Below the pieces are notes generated by a model, which was not told the DNA's origin, did no database searches, and saw nothing but the letters and a program-made list of their open reading frames with translations. A stretch of DNA of 9,102 nt, taken from assembly GCA_937902945.1 (NCBI GenBank), contig CALEMD010000116.1:1-9102 (forward strand), in the 5' to 3' direction. Source of the stretch: an uncultured Erysipelotrichaceae bacterium. GTDB taxonomy: Bacteria > Bacillota_I > Bacilli_A > Erysipelotrichales > Erysipelotrichaceae. Both the position numbers and the translations under genes were made by a program. This document shows, piece after piece, positions 1 through 6,138 of this stretch (position 1 is its first letter; every line of letters begins with the position of its first letter).

Positions 1-639
1 GTGATGGAAGATGGTTCAAAGGTGATTGCGGACACAGTGCTGATTGCAACCGGCACAGTTGAAAGAAAGATGGGAATTCTGGGTGAAGAAGAATATACAG
101 GCCATGGTGTTTCCTATTGCGCAGTATGCGATGGAGCTTTCTTCCGCAATAAGACAGTTACTGTAATCGGAGGAGGAAACTCCGCTTTAGAAGAAGCTAT
201 GTATCTTACTCAATTTGCCAAGGAAGTCCGCATCGTCATCCGCAGAGATGTGTTCCGTGCAGATGAATTGGTACAGAAGAAGCTGGAAGGCAATGAAAAG
301 ATCAGTGTTCTGCGCCGCTATGTACCGGTGCGCATTGAAGGAGATGGCAATGCAGTAAATCAGATTGTTCTGAAGAATCTCGAAACAGAACAGGAAGAGA
401 CATTTGCGACGGATGGTGTATTCCCATATATCGGAGCAGATCCTGCAACATCATTTGCATCAAAGCTCAATATTCTGGATGAACGCGGTTTTGTAAAAGC
501 AAATGAGCGCATGGAAACAGCACTCCCAGGCATCTATGGTGCAGGTGACTGCATTGTTAAACAGCTTAGACAGGTTGTAACAGCCTGCGGAGATGGAGCC
601 ATAGCAGCACAGAATATATTCCATTATCTGAAAGGCTAA
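1..639 (+). CDS. trxB: Thioredoxin reductase, C-terminal two thirds (5' end outside window)
   Basis: This FAD- and NADPH-dependent enzyme passes electrons from NADPH to thioredoxin in the cytosol. The visible 212 residues contain the redox-active pair in CAVC (residues 40 and 43 of the fragment), the NADPH-binding loop GGGNSA (57-62), the NADPH 2'-phosphate-binding arginines of RRDVFRA (81-87), and the C-terminal FAD motif GIYGAGDC followed by RQVVTACGDGA. Full-length bacterial enzymes are about 305-315 residues, and the active-site cysteines normally lie near residue 135, so roughly 95 residues are missing upstream. The GTG at base 1 is therefore an internal codon, not a start. Two hairpins follow the stop codon. 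All motifs are intact and I am confident of the family. The neighbouring CxxC redoxin at 4733 could be a client of the thioredoxin system, but nothing in the sequence proves it. Confidence 0.95.
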   Translation: MMEDGSKVIADTVLIATGTVERKMGILGEEEYTGHGVSYCAVCDGAFFRNKTVTVIGGGNSALEEAMYLTQFAKEVRIVIRRDVFRADELVQKKLEGNEKISVLRRYVPVRIEGDGNAVNQIVLKNLETEQEETFATDGVFPYIGADPATSFASKLNILDERGFVKANERMETALPGIYGAGDCIVKQLRQVVTACGDGAIAAQNIFHYLKG

Positions 640-643
640 TGAA

Positions 644-684
644 AAGGAATGCTGACTCATATCATATTGAGATTGGCATTCCTT
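644..684. terminator. Hairpin between convergent genes, possible weak bidirectional terminator
   Basis: The 9-bp perfect stem AAGGAATGC (644-652) pairs with GCATTCCTT (676-684). It continues through a short imperfect stretch into CTCA/TGAG (656-659 with 668-671). It lies just after the trxB stop, in the gap to the oppositely oriented regulator gene. Neither side has a long T-run (AATTTGATTT on the plus side, TTTTC on the minus side), so it may act as a weak terminator in both directions or as a 3'-end stabiliser. Confidence 0.55.
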
Positions 685-701
685 AATTTGATTTCCACCA
701 A

Positions 702-727
702 GCTGGTGATTATTCACCGGTTTTTTT
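702..727 (+). terminator. Intrinsic terminator for trxB
   Basis: GCTGGTGA (702-709) pairs with TCACCGGT (714-721), with loop TTAT and two internal G-T wobbles plus one at the base. It is followed at once by seven T residues (721-727), the standard form of a rho-independent terminator on the plus strand. The hairpin overlaps the stop codon (710-712) and last codons of the minus-strand regulator gene, so those bases serve both as coding sequence and as terminator. An alternative stem CACCA/TGGTG (696-708) would compete with it. Confidence 0.8.
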
Positions 728-1351
728 AATATATCTGTAGACAGTTGGCTCTGAGATGTCCAGCTGCTTGGCAATCTCAGTAACAGCACCCTTCATCTTT
801 GTAATGCCTTTTTCTTTTAACAAGGCAACGGTATCCTCACGATCACTCATCTTCATATGAGCTGGGGTCAATCCGGTTTCCTGTATCGTATTGGATATCA
901 GACTATGCAGTATTTCATCAACCGGAACATCAAGTGTTTCCTTAAACTTGGTCTGTGGCATGGAAAGATTGTAGAGTCTCTGCAGTCTGCTCATTACATT
1001 ATTCAGTTCTGTTGAAACAGATAGGTCCTTGTTAACACACAGAAGACCAACAAGCTTATCGTTATTCTTTATGAAATAGGTACTGGATAAGAAATCGCGG
1101 CCTTTGCTGGAGCCATTGTAATTTGAAATATAATCCTGGGTCTTATACGCACCAGAATCAATGAGTTCCTTGGCTAGATCGGTCAGCGGACTGCCTATTC
1201 CGCGGCCGGAATGAAAGCCGTTAAAAATTTCTATTACTGAGTTTTCCTGATCTTTAACATTATGCAAAACCACTTCACATGCAGGACCGCAGATTTCTGA
1301 TATAAACTGCGCAATTGGCTTACAGCTTTCTAAGCGTTCTTCATCTGTCAT
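710..1351 (-). CDS. YheO/DauR-type transcriptional regulator (PAS-like sensor plus helix-turn-helix)
   Basis: This is a DNA-binding regulator of the family that includes DauR, the D-arginine catabolism regulator of Pseudomonas aeruginosa. The N-terminal YheO-PAS region (about residues 8-120) shows the family signatures CEVVLHNV (25-32), NGSSKGRDFLSSTYFI (79-94) and VGLLCVNKDLS (101-111). The C-terminal HTH_22 region (about 145-210) ends in GAVTEIAKQLDISEPTVYRY, a clear helix-turn-helix. I chose the ATG at 1351 because GAGG (1364-1361) then sits 9 nt upstream; an in-frame ATG at 1357 would leave only 3 nt. The product is 213 residues, close to family length. It faces away from the ridA-led gene cluster and shares its control region, so it very likely regulates both that cluster and itself. 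The ligand is unknown; an amino acid or a breakdown product is the natural guess. Confidence 0.9.
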   Translation of the reverse strand: MTDEERLESCKPIAQFISEICGPACEVVLHNVKDQENSVIEIFNGFHSGRGIGSPLTDLAKELIDSGAYKTQDYISNYNGSSKGRDFLSSTYFIKNNDKLVGLLCVNKDLSVSTELNNVMSRLQRLYNLSMPQTKFKETLDVPVDEILHSLISNTIQETGLTPAHMKMSDREDTVALLKEKGITKMKGAVTEIAKQLDISEPTVYRYIKKTGE

Positions 1352-1373
1352 ATACATGCACCTCGTTATAATT

Positions 1374-1401
1374 ATTCTATCAGAAAAACAGTTATTGATA
1401 A
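1374..1401 (-). promoter_or_regulatory. Putative promoter of the YheO-type regulator gene
   Basis: Read on the minus strand, TTATCA (1401-1396) and TAGAAT (1379-1374) are separated by 16 bp and resemble -35 and -10 hexamers, about 20 nt before the coding start. The -35 element lies inside one of the repeated TTATTGATAAAT boxes, which would suit negative autoregulation. The -35 match is only moderate. Confidence 0.45.
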
Positions 1402-1403
1402 AT
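1392..1403. promoter_or_regulatory. Operator-like box 1 (TTATTGATAAAT)
   Basis: The 12-bp word TTATTGATAAAT occurs here and again, identically, 27 bp downstream. Its core TTAT-TG-ATAA is a palindrome. It overlaps the putative -35 element of the divergent regulator gene. Repetition, symmetry and position suggest a binding site for the adjacent YheO-type regulator; the assignment is inferred. The region is very AT-rich, which raises the chance of coincidence. Confidence 0.45.
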
Positions 1404-1418
1404 TAAATTAAAATATGA

Positions 1419-1430
1419 TTATTGATAAAT
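1419..1430. promoter_or_regulatory. Operator-like box 2 (TTATTGATAAAT)
   Basis: This is an exact copy of the 12-bp box at 1392-1403, in the same orientation and 27 bp away, within the divergent control region. The ATTGATAA core also recurs in inverted orientation at 1482-1489. Confidence 0.45.
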
Positions 1431-1481
1431 AGAAAATAAGGCTTTAAAAGCGGAAAATTGGAAAATGATAAGAAAAATAAA

Positions 1482-1496
1482 TTATCAATGTGATAA
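1482..1496. promoter_or_regulatory. Operator-like palindrome TTATCA-ATG-TGATAA upstream of the ridA promoter
   Basis: A perfect 6-3-6 inverted repeat contains the reverse complement of the ATTGATAA core of the two upstream boxes. Its centre (1489) lies about 49 bp before the likely transcription start of the ridA-led cluster, and its right edge is 6 bp from the -35 hexamer. That is where an activator would bind. It could be the site of the YheO-type regulator; a Crp/Fnr-family protein is an alternative because the half sites loosely resemble theirs. Confidence 0.5.
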
Positions 1497-1502
1497 ATAA
1501 TA

Positions 1503-1531
1503 TTGCACATATAATATCTTAGTGCTATAAA
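1503..1531 (+). promoter_or_regulatory. Promoter of the ridA-led gene cluster
   Basis: TTGCAC (1503-1508) and TATAAA (1526-1531) are separated by exactly 17 bp. TG one base before the -10 hexamer (1523-1524) gives an extended -10 element. This is a good sigma-A-type promoter with a start expected near 1538. It leaves a 5' leader of about 150-160 nt before ridA. A TATAAT at 1510-1515 has no suitable -35 partner. Confidence 0.7.
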
Positions 1532-1537
1532 AAAGTG

Positions 1538-1686
1538 TAAGTTAGGGGAGCAATCAAAGATCATTATGAATCAGATTCGATTGCTTATACCGGCTGATGT
1601 AAGCGCTAACAAAGTCCAATTGAACTGGCGCGCTGTTCAAAGGAACTGACTTAGAGCGAACTATTCAGAGAACGAAAGGAGAAAAG
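1538..1686 (+). ncRNA. Structured 5' leader of the ridA-led cluster (candidate cis-regulatory RNA)
   Basis: About 150 nt of non-coding leader contains several stems. AGCAATC (1549-1555) pairs with GATTGCT (1579-1585). TTGAAC (1620-1625) pairs with GTTCAA (1635-1640). CTGA plus TAG (1646-1654) pair with CTA plus TCAG (1661-1668). The loop of the second hairpin holds GCGCT (1630-1634), which can pair with AGCGC (1602-1606), giving an H-type pseudoknot. The Shine-Dalgarno sequence AAAGGAG (1675-1681) follows directly. I could match no known riboswitch class: no T-box GGGTGGNACCGCG and no guanidine-riboswitch core is visible. Folding was done by eye, so a regulatory role is only a candidate. Confidence 0.35.
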
Positions 1687-1695
1687 GTGCAAAGA

Positions 1696-2079
1696 ATGAA
1701 AAAAGAAATAAAAACTGCGGCAGCACCTGGAGCGGTAGGTCCATATTCACAAGGGATTGAATGCACAGGACGTATGGCATTTGTCTCGGGACAGCTTCCC
1801 ATTGATCCAGCCACAGGTAAGTTTGCAGGTGAGGATATTGTCTGCCAAACAGAACAGTCAATAAAGAATATTGCAGAAGTTCTAAAAGCAGCAAATATGT
1901 CACTTGATGATGTGGTTATGACGAGGGTTCTTCTATCAGACATCAGTGATTTCAAAACAATGAATGAAGTATATGCAAAGTATTTCAAGGGTGTGTGTCC
2001 TGCACGTGCAGCATTCCAGGTGGGTGCATTGCCAATGGGGGCACTCGTAGAAATTGAAGCAATTGCAGTAAGGGAATAA
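1696..2079 (+). CDS. ridA: RidA-family enamine/imine deaminase
   Basis: RidA proteins hydrolyse reactive enamines and imines such as 2-aminoacrylate to the keto acid and ammonia, protecting PLP enzymes from damage. The 127-residue product has the family length and signatures: GPYSQ (15-19), FVSGQLPIDP (29-38), and PARAAFQVGALPMGALVEIEA (102-122). Arg104 corresponds to the substrate-carboxylate-binding arginine of E. coli RidA (Arg105), and the conserved glutamate is Glu119. I chose the ATG at 1696, because homologs begin with a similar short MKK-type start before the GPYSQ segment; an in-frame GTG at 1687 lies closer to the AAAGGAG Shine-Dalgarno and would add three residues. It is the first gene after the promoter. 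A MalY/PatB lyase two genes downstream would produce 2-aminoacrylate, which gives RidA an obvious substrate here. Confidence 0.94.
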   Translation: MKKEIKTAAAPGAVGPYSQGIECTGRMAFVSGQLPIDPATGKFAGEDIVCQTEQSIKNIAEVLKAANMSLDDVVMTRVLLSDISDFKTMNEVYAKYFKGVCPARAAFQVGALPMGALVEIEAIAVRE

Positions 2080-2092
2080 TAAGGAGGATTGT

Positions 2093-3465
2093 ATGAGCGA
2101 AAGTGGCAAAAAATTGGGGCTTTGGAATCTAGTTGGTCTAGGTCTCGGCGGTGCAATAGGCACCGGCATCTTCGTCTTGTTAGGATTTGGAATTGCCTAT
2201 ACAGGACGTTCAATTATCTGGGTCGTTATCGTCGGATGCTTCTTGCATATTGGTACAATCTTGTAATGCCGACAATGTTTGTGCTCAAAGGCGGTGATTA
2301 CAGCATGAAAGCCATGCTGTTCAATCCACTGCTTACTGGGGCAAGCGCATGGATGATTATTATTAACGGATTTGCATTTGCAAGTTATGCGATTGCAGTA
2401 ACGAGTTATCTCTGCGTTGTATTTCCAGGGCTGACACCTTACTCAACAATATGCTCTATTGTCATAGCAACACTCTTCTATGCTTCATCAATAAAAGGCT
2501 CAAGGTTTATTACTATACTAGAAAACATAATGACAATCGTGCTGATTGCTGCCTTGATCCTCTTCGTTATATTTGGAATTCCGAATGTTGATATGGCAAA
2601 CTTCTTCAACATGTCTGCAAATGGCGGTTTCTTCCATGGTGGATTTTCAGGATTTATAGCGGCTATTGCTATCATGGGATGGGCGTGTCAGGGAACTACA
2701 ATGGGACCAATTGCAATGGCAGCGGTTACCAAAAATCCAAAGAAGACTATAGCGAAAAGTATTGTAATCATTACTGCTTTACTAGCGGTTGTATATGGTC
2801 TGATTGCTTATGTTGCAGGTGGTGTTCTTCCATATGATCAAGTTGCTGGAGCAAATCTGAGTGTAACTGCTGCAGCTATATTCCCTAAAGGCTTGTACAT
2901 ATTCTTTGTTGTTGGTGGAGGAATTGGAGCTATTGCAACTTCTATGCTTGGTGGTATTGCAATGATGCGCTATCCTACAATTCAGGTTGCTGAGGACGGT
3001 TGGCTGCCATCAGTATTTAAAAAGACAACAAAGAATGGATATCCATATGTAACATACATAGTTCTATACTTGCTGACAATTATTCCAATTGTTACAGGAA
3101 TGAGTCTAGATTCTGTTGTGTCACTATGTATGATACCAATGATGTTAATGAATATTTACATGAATTTAGCATGTATTACTCTTCCTAAGAAATTCCTGGA
3201 ACAGTGGGAAAAGAGATCTATGAAGATGCCGCTTTGGTTCTATAATGTTTGTAGCGTAGCTGGTGCGGTTTGTGCAGGAGTTGTTGCATATAATCTGTTT
3301 GTAGATCTTACCCCTACAACAGCAGCATTAACAGTTGCTATTGTTGTTGGACTTCTGTTCCTCTCCTGGCTGCGGCTGAAGCAGGGAGCTGTAAAAGCAG
3401 AAGATATCAATGCAAAAAAGGCAGAAATACTCAAAGAAGCAATTGCAGCAGATGTTGAAGAATAA
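2093..3465 (+). pseudogene. APC-family amino acid permease, interrupted by a single-base frameshift
   Basis: This is an integral-membrane amino acid transporter of the APC superfamily. The true start is the ATG at 2093, 5 nt after AAGGAGG (2081-2087). That frame encodes MSESGKKLGLWNLVGLGL and then the TM1 substrate-binding motif GGAIGTGIF, but stops at 2264-2266 after 57 residues. The rest (GCA at 2245 to the stop at 3463-3465, about 406 residues, hydrophobic throughout) continues in the frame one base back. Adding one base within 2240-2245 restores a single protein of about 457 residues, a normal APC length with about 12 membrane segments. The long downstream frame lacks TM1, which is essential for transport. 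No classic -1 slippery heptamer is present (local sequence GGATGCTTCTTGCATATTGG). So this is either a recent one-base deletion or a sequencing error. The substrate is not readable from sequence; context suggests cysteine, cystine or another amino acid used by the lyase that follows. Confidence 0.85.
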
Positions 3466-3511
3466 GTAATAACTAAAAAATTAAAACCAAAAGAAAAGGA
3501 AGGTAGAAAAT

Positions 3512-4729
3512 ATGAAATACGATTTTACAAGTATTATGGATCGCCACGGTAAAGATGCAATTGCAGTTGATGGATTAGGTGCAATGCCAGGGTTTACTCC
3601 GGATGCACCAAAAGAAGGATTTGATGCAATTCCAATGTGGGTTGCCGACATGAACTTTCCAACTTGCCCAACTATTCAAGAGGAAATCATCAAACGCACT
3701 CAGCATCCTGCATTTGGTTATTTCTTTCCAACAGATGAATATTATGGTGAAATCATCAAATGGCAAGAAACAAGAAACGGTGTAAAAGGACTGACAAAAG
3801 AATGCATTGGTTATGAGAATGGAGTCATCGGAGGCGTAATTTCAGCACTGAATGTATATTGCTCAAAAGGTGACAACGTTCTGCTTCATTCCCCAACATA
3901 TATTGGATTCACAAAGGGCCTAGAAAACAATGGCTATCATATTGTTCACACGCCATTGATCAAGGATGAAAACGGAATCTGGCGTATGGATTACGCAGAT
4001 ATGGAGAAAAAGATTGTTGATAATCAGATTCACGCTACAGTATTCTGTTCTCCTCATAATCCGTGCGGCCGTGTCTGGGAAAGAGAAGAAATTGAAAAAG
4101 CCATGGAGATCTTTAAGAAACACGATGTCTACGTAGTTTCTGATGAGATCTGGTCTGATATTATTATCAATGGAAACAAACATATTCCTACACAGTCCGT
4201 ATCAGAAGATGCTCGTATGAGAACTGTTGCGCTTTATGCTCCTTCAAAAACATTTAATCTCGCTGGTCTTGTCGGCTCATATCATATTATTTACAATCCG
4301 TATCTCCGTGAGCGTGTTTTGAAAGAATCATCCTTGGCTCATTATAACGATATGAATGTATTATCCATGCATGCATTGATTGGTGCATATAAGCCAGAGG
4401 GTTACGAATGGGCTGATGAATTGTGCGAAACAATTTCTGGGAATGTTAACTTTGCATGCGACTATATTGAAAAACATTTCAAGGGTGTAACAGTTTCCAA
4501 ACCTCAAGGCACTTATATGCTGTTTGTCGATTGCACAGAATGGTGCAAAGAGCACGGCAAGACTATTGCTGAACTAGAAAAGATGGGCAATGATGTCGGT
4601 GTCGCATGGCAGGATGGCCGCATGTTCCATGGTCCATGCCATATCCGTATGAACCTTGCTCTTCCTTTGTCACGTGTCAAAGAAGCATTTGAGCGTCTGG
4701 ACAAGTACGTTTTCAATGCAGAGGACTAA
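3512..4729 (+). CDS. MalY/PatB-family PLP-dependent C-S beta-lyase
   Basis: This fold-type I PLP enzyme is of the MalY/PatB group, whose known members cleave cystathionine, cystine or cysteine conjugates by beta-elimination, giving a thiol, pyruvate and ammonia. The 405-residue product is of typical length (about 390-400). The N-terminal family signature PMWVADMNFP (41-50) is present. NPCGR (183-187), the PLP-ring-binding Asp211 in VSDEIWSD, the PLP-lysine Lys246 in APSKTFNLAGL and the carboxylate-binding Arg379 in HIRMNLALP are all intact, so it should be active. It starts at ATG 3512, 8 nt after AGGAAGG (3498-3503 region). It follows the permease by 46 bp and precedes the redoxin by 3 bp. 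The direct product of beta-elimination, 2-aminoacrylate, is the classic RidA substrate, and ridA is in the same cluster. Aminotransferase activity on other amino acids cannot be excluded, but the MalY/PatB assignment is firm. Confidence 0.92.
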   Translation: MKYDFTSIMDRHGKDAIAVDGLGAMPGFTPDAPKEGFDAIPMWVADMNFPTCPTIQEEIIKRTQHPAFGYFFPTDEYYGEIIKWQETRNGVKGLTKECIGYENGVIGGVISALNVYCSKGDNVLLHSPTYIGFTKGLENNGYHIVHTPLIKDENGIWRMDYADMEKKIVDNQIHATVFCSPHNPCGRVWEREEIEKAMEIFKKHDVYVVSDEIWSDIIINGNKHIPTQSVSEDARMRTVALYAPSKTFNLAGLVGSYHIIYNPYLRERVLKESSLAHYNDMNVLSMHALIGAYKPEGYEWADELCETISGNVNFACDYIEKHFKGVTVSKPQGTYMLFVDCTEWCKEHGKTIAELEKMGNDVGVAWQDGRMFHGPCHIRMNLALPLSRVKEAFERLDKYVFNAED

Positions 4730-4732
4730 ACA

Positions 4733-5275
4733 GTGCCAAAACTAATCAAGGGTGAAAAGATACCAGATTTCACATATGAGACGCCGTTTGAGAAAGATCA
4801 GGATTTCCTGAAGACGGTAGCAAAAAAGAAGCGTACTGCGCTTGTATTTCTTAGATATTACGGATGCACATTATGTCAATTGGATATCCATGACTTCAAG
4901 GAATCCTACGATCAGATAGAAAAAGCTGGTGGGCAGCTGCTGATAGTTCTGCAAAGCGATCCACAGTATCTAGCTGGTGAGCTTAAGGACCCTACAGTTC
5001 TTCCATTTAAGATTGTGTGTGATCCAGAGAAGAAATTGTATCAGATGTTTGAAATCATGCCGGCAAAGAACAAACTTGGAATGATTGGAATTCACTCTGT
5101 TGGAAAAATTGAAAGAGCGAAGAAAGCAGGTTTTGTTCACGGGAAGTATGAAGGCGATGAACTGCAGCTTCCAGCAGCATTTATCACAGATGAAAGCGGA
5201 AAACTGCTTTATGTGAATTATGCTAAATCTGTGGATGGAGTTCCAACAGCTGAAGAGTTGGTTAAAGAATTCTAG
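4733..5275 (+). CDS. Thioredoxin-fold redoxin (AhpC/TSA-like) with CxxC motif
   Basis: This cytosolic redox protein of 180 residues has no signal peptide. The thioredoxin-like fold is suggested by ALVFLRYYGCTLCQLDIHDF (36-55), which places Cys45 and Cys48 in a CTLC motif after a beta-strand, by IVCDPEKKLYQMFEI (94-108) with a third cysteine, Cys96, and by LPAAFITDESGKLLY (146-160), where Pro147 is a likely cis-proline. The sequence resembles AhpC/TSA_2 (peroxiredoxin-like, PRXL2) proteins, in which a CxxC replaces the usual peroxidatic TxxC. The GTG start at 4733 lies 3 nt after the lyase stop, and GAGG of the lyase's last codons serves as Shine-Dalgarno, so the two are probably translationally coupled. 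Its job may be to reduce disulfides or persulfides, or to detoxify peroxides, linked to the sulfur product of the lyase. That role is inferred; the family call is moderately firm. Confidence 0.75.
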   Translation: MPKLIKGEKIPDFTYETPFEKDQDFLKTVAKKKRTALVFLRYYGCTLCQLDIHDFKESYDQIEKAGGQLLIVLQSDPQYLAGELKDPTVLPFKIVCDPEKKLYQMFEIMPAKNKLGMIGIHSVGKIERAKKAGFVHGKYEGDELQLPAAFITDESGKLLYVNYAKSVDGVPTAEELVKEF

Positions 5276-5286
5276 TGGACTTAGAG

Positions 5287-5340
5287 AAAGAGATATTGCA
5301 GCCTTTGGTTATCATTGATCGAGGGAAGAAATATCTCTTT
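5287..5340 (+). promoter_or_regulatory. Long intergenic stem-loop between redoxin and EFR1-type genes
   Basis: A perfect 11-bp stem, AAAGAGATATT (5287-5297) with AATATCTCTTT (5330-5340), closes a 32-nt loop. CTCTTTACTTTAAT follows, and then the Shine-Dalgarno AGGAGG (5349-5354) of the next gene. It could be a partial terminator, an RNA-processing or stabilising hairpin that sets different levels for the two halves of the cluster, or an attenuator. The tail is not a clean T-run, so full termination is unlikely. Confidence 0.5.
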
Positions 5341-5360
5341 ACTTTAATAGGAGGACTATC

Positions 5361-6119
5361 ATGAATCAGAAAATAATATTCAGTCCTACAAGCGGAACTG
5401 ACAAATGTGTAAATAGTTTATTAGGTGCCTTTTCAGAATCATTAAATACGATAGATCTTATGATGCCAGATTATAAAGGAGAATCCTTCACGATTCATAA
5501 AGAGGATATTTGCTTTGTTGGAGTACCAAGCTATGGCGGAAGAATGCCAGAACTATGTCAAAGACGATTGCAGGAACTAAAAGGCAATGGTGCTATCGCA
5601 ATTGCGACAGTAGTGTATGGAAATCGAGCACAGGAAGATACCTTGCTTGAATTGGTCAACACTTTGAATCATTGCGGTTTTAAAGTAATAGCTGGCGTCA
5701 CCGCTATAGCCCAGCATTCCATTGCACCTAATACAGCGCATGGAAGGCCTGATAAAAATGATCAAGATTTATTAAACGATTTTTCTGCACAGATTAAGAA
5801 GAAAATTGATTCAGGTGATTTCAATAATGCTAAAGATATTCCGGGAAACGATCCATATAAAGAAAGATCGTCAATGCATATAAAGATTCATGTAAATAAC
5901 AATTGCATGAAGTGCGGGCATTGTGCAGAGGTCTGTCCTGTCAAGGCAATATCTTTAAATGACCTCAGTGCAACTGATAGTACATGCATCAACTGCATGA
6001 GATGCATATCTGAATGCCCTGTACATGCTAGAACACTTGATGCAAAAATGGCATTCATGGTTGAAACAATGCTTAAGGTTGCGGCATCAAAACGAAAAGA
6101 GCCAAAACTGTATTTATGA
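5361..6119 (+). CDS. EFR1-type protein: flavodoxin-like domain fused to two [4Fe-4S] ferredoxin motifs
   Basis: This 252-residue cytosolic electron carrier belongs to the flavodoxin/ferredoxin fusion group often labelled 'EFR1 family ferrodoxin' in anaerobic Firmicutes. The N-terminal half (about 1-150) is flavodoxin-like: a phosphate-binding loop SPTSGTDKCV (8-17), GVPSYGGRMP (54-63) and VVYGNRAQED (84-93). The C-terminal part has two classical CxxCxxCxxxCP motifs, with Cys182, 185, 188 and 192, and Cys209, 212, 215 and 219, enough for two [4Fe-4S] clusters. ATG 5361 lies 6 nt after AGGAGG. The gene is separated from the redoxin by 85 bp with a hairpin, and from the next gene by 19 bp. It could supply low-potential electrons to an unidentified step of this pathway. 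The partner is not shown by the sequence. Confidence 0.88.
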   Translation: MNQKIIFSPTSGTDKCVNSLLGAFSESLNTIDLMMPDYKGESFTIHKEDICFVGVPSYGGRMPELCQRRLQELKGNGAIAIATVVYGNRAQEDTLLELVNTLNHCGFKVIAGVTAIAQHSIAPNTAHGRPDKNDQDLLNDFSAQIKKKIDSGDFNNAKDIPGNDPYKERSSMHIKIHVNNNCMKCGHCAEVCPVKAISLNDLSATDSTCINCMRCISECPVHARTLDAKMAFMVETMLKVAASKRKEPKLYL

Positions 6120-6138
6120 TATTTTAGGAGTATGAAAA

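Noticed and set aside
1538..1686. T-box, SAM, glycine or guanidine riboswitch in the ridA leader
   Set aside because: None of the conserved cores of these classes could be found by eye. Only generic stems and a possible pseudoknot are seen.
2089..2244. N-terminal part of the long permease frame starting MYERKWQKIGALE
   Set aside because: It is rich in Arg and Trp and not membrane-like. The correct N-terminus, with the APC TM1 motif and a good ribosome binding site, is in the frame starting at 2093, so this stretch is out-of-frame reading upstream of the frameshift.
2234..2253. Programmed -1 ribosomal frameshift in the permease
   Set aside because: No X XXY YYZ slippery heptamer is present in the correct frame, and frameshifting is not known to me for APC permeases. 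Deletion or sequencing error is simpler.
5309..5319. TTATCATTGAT in the loop of the 5287-5340 hairpin as a further regulator box
   Set aside because: It only partly matches the upstream boxes and the surrounding DNA is AT-rich, so a chance match is likely. Mentioned only within the hairpin finding.
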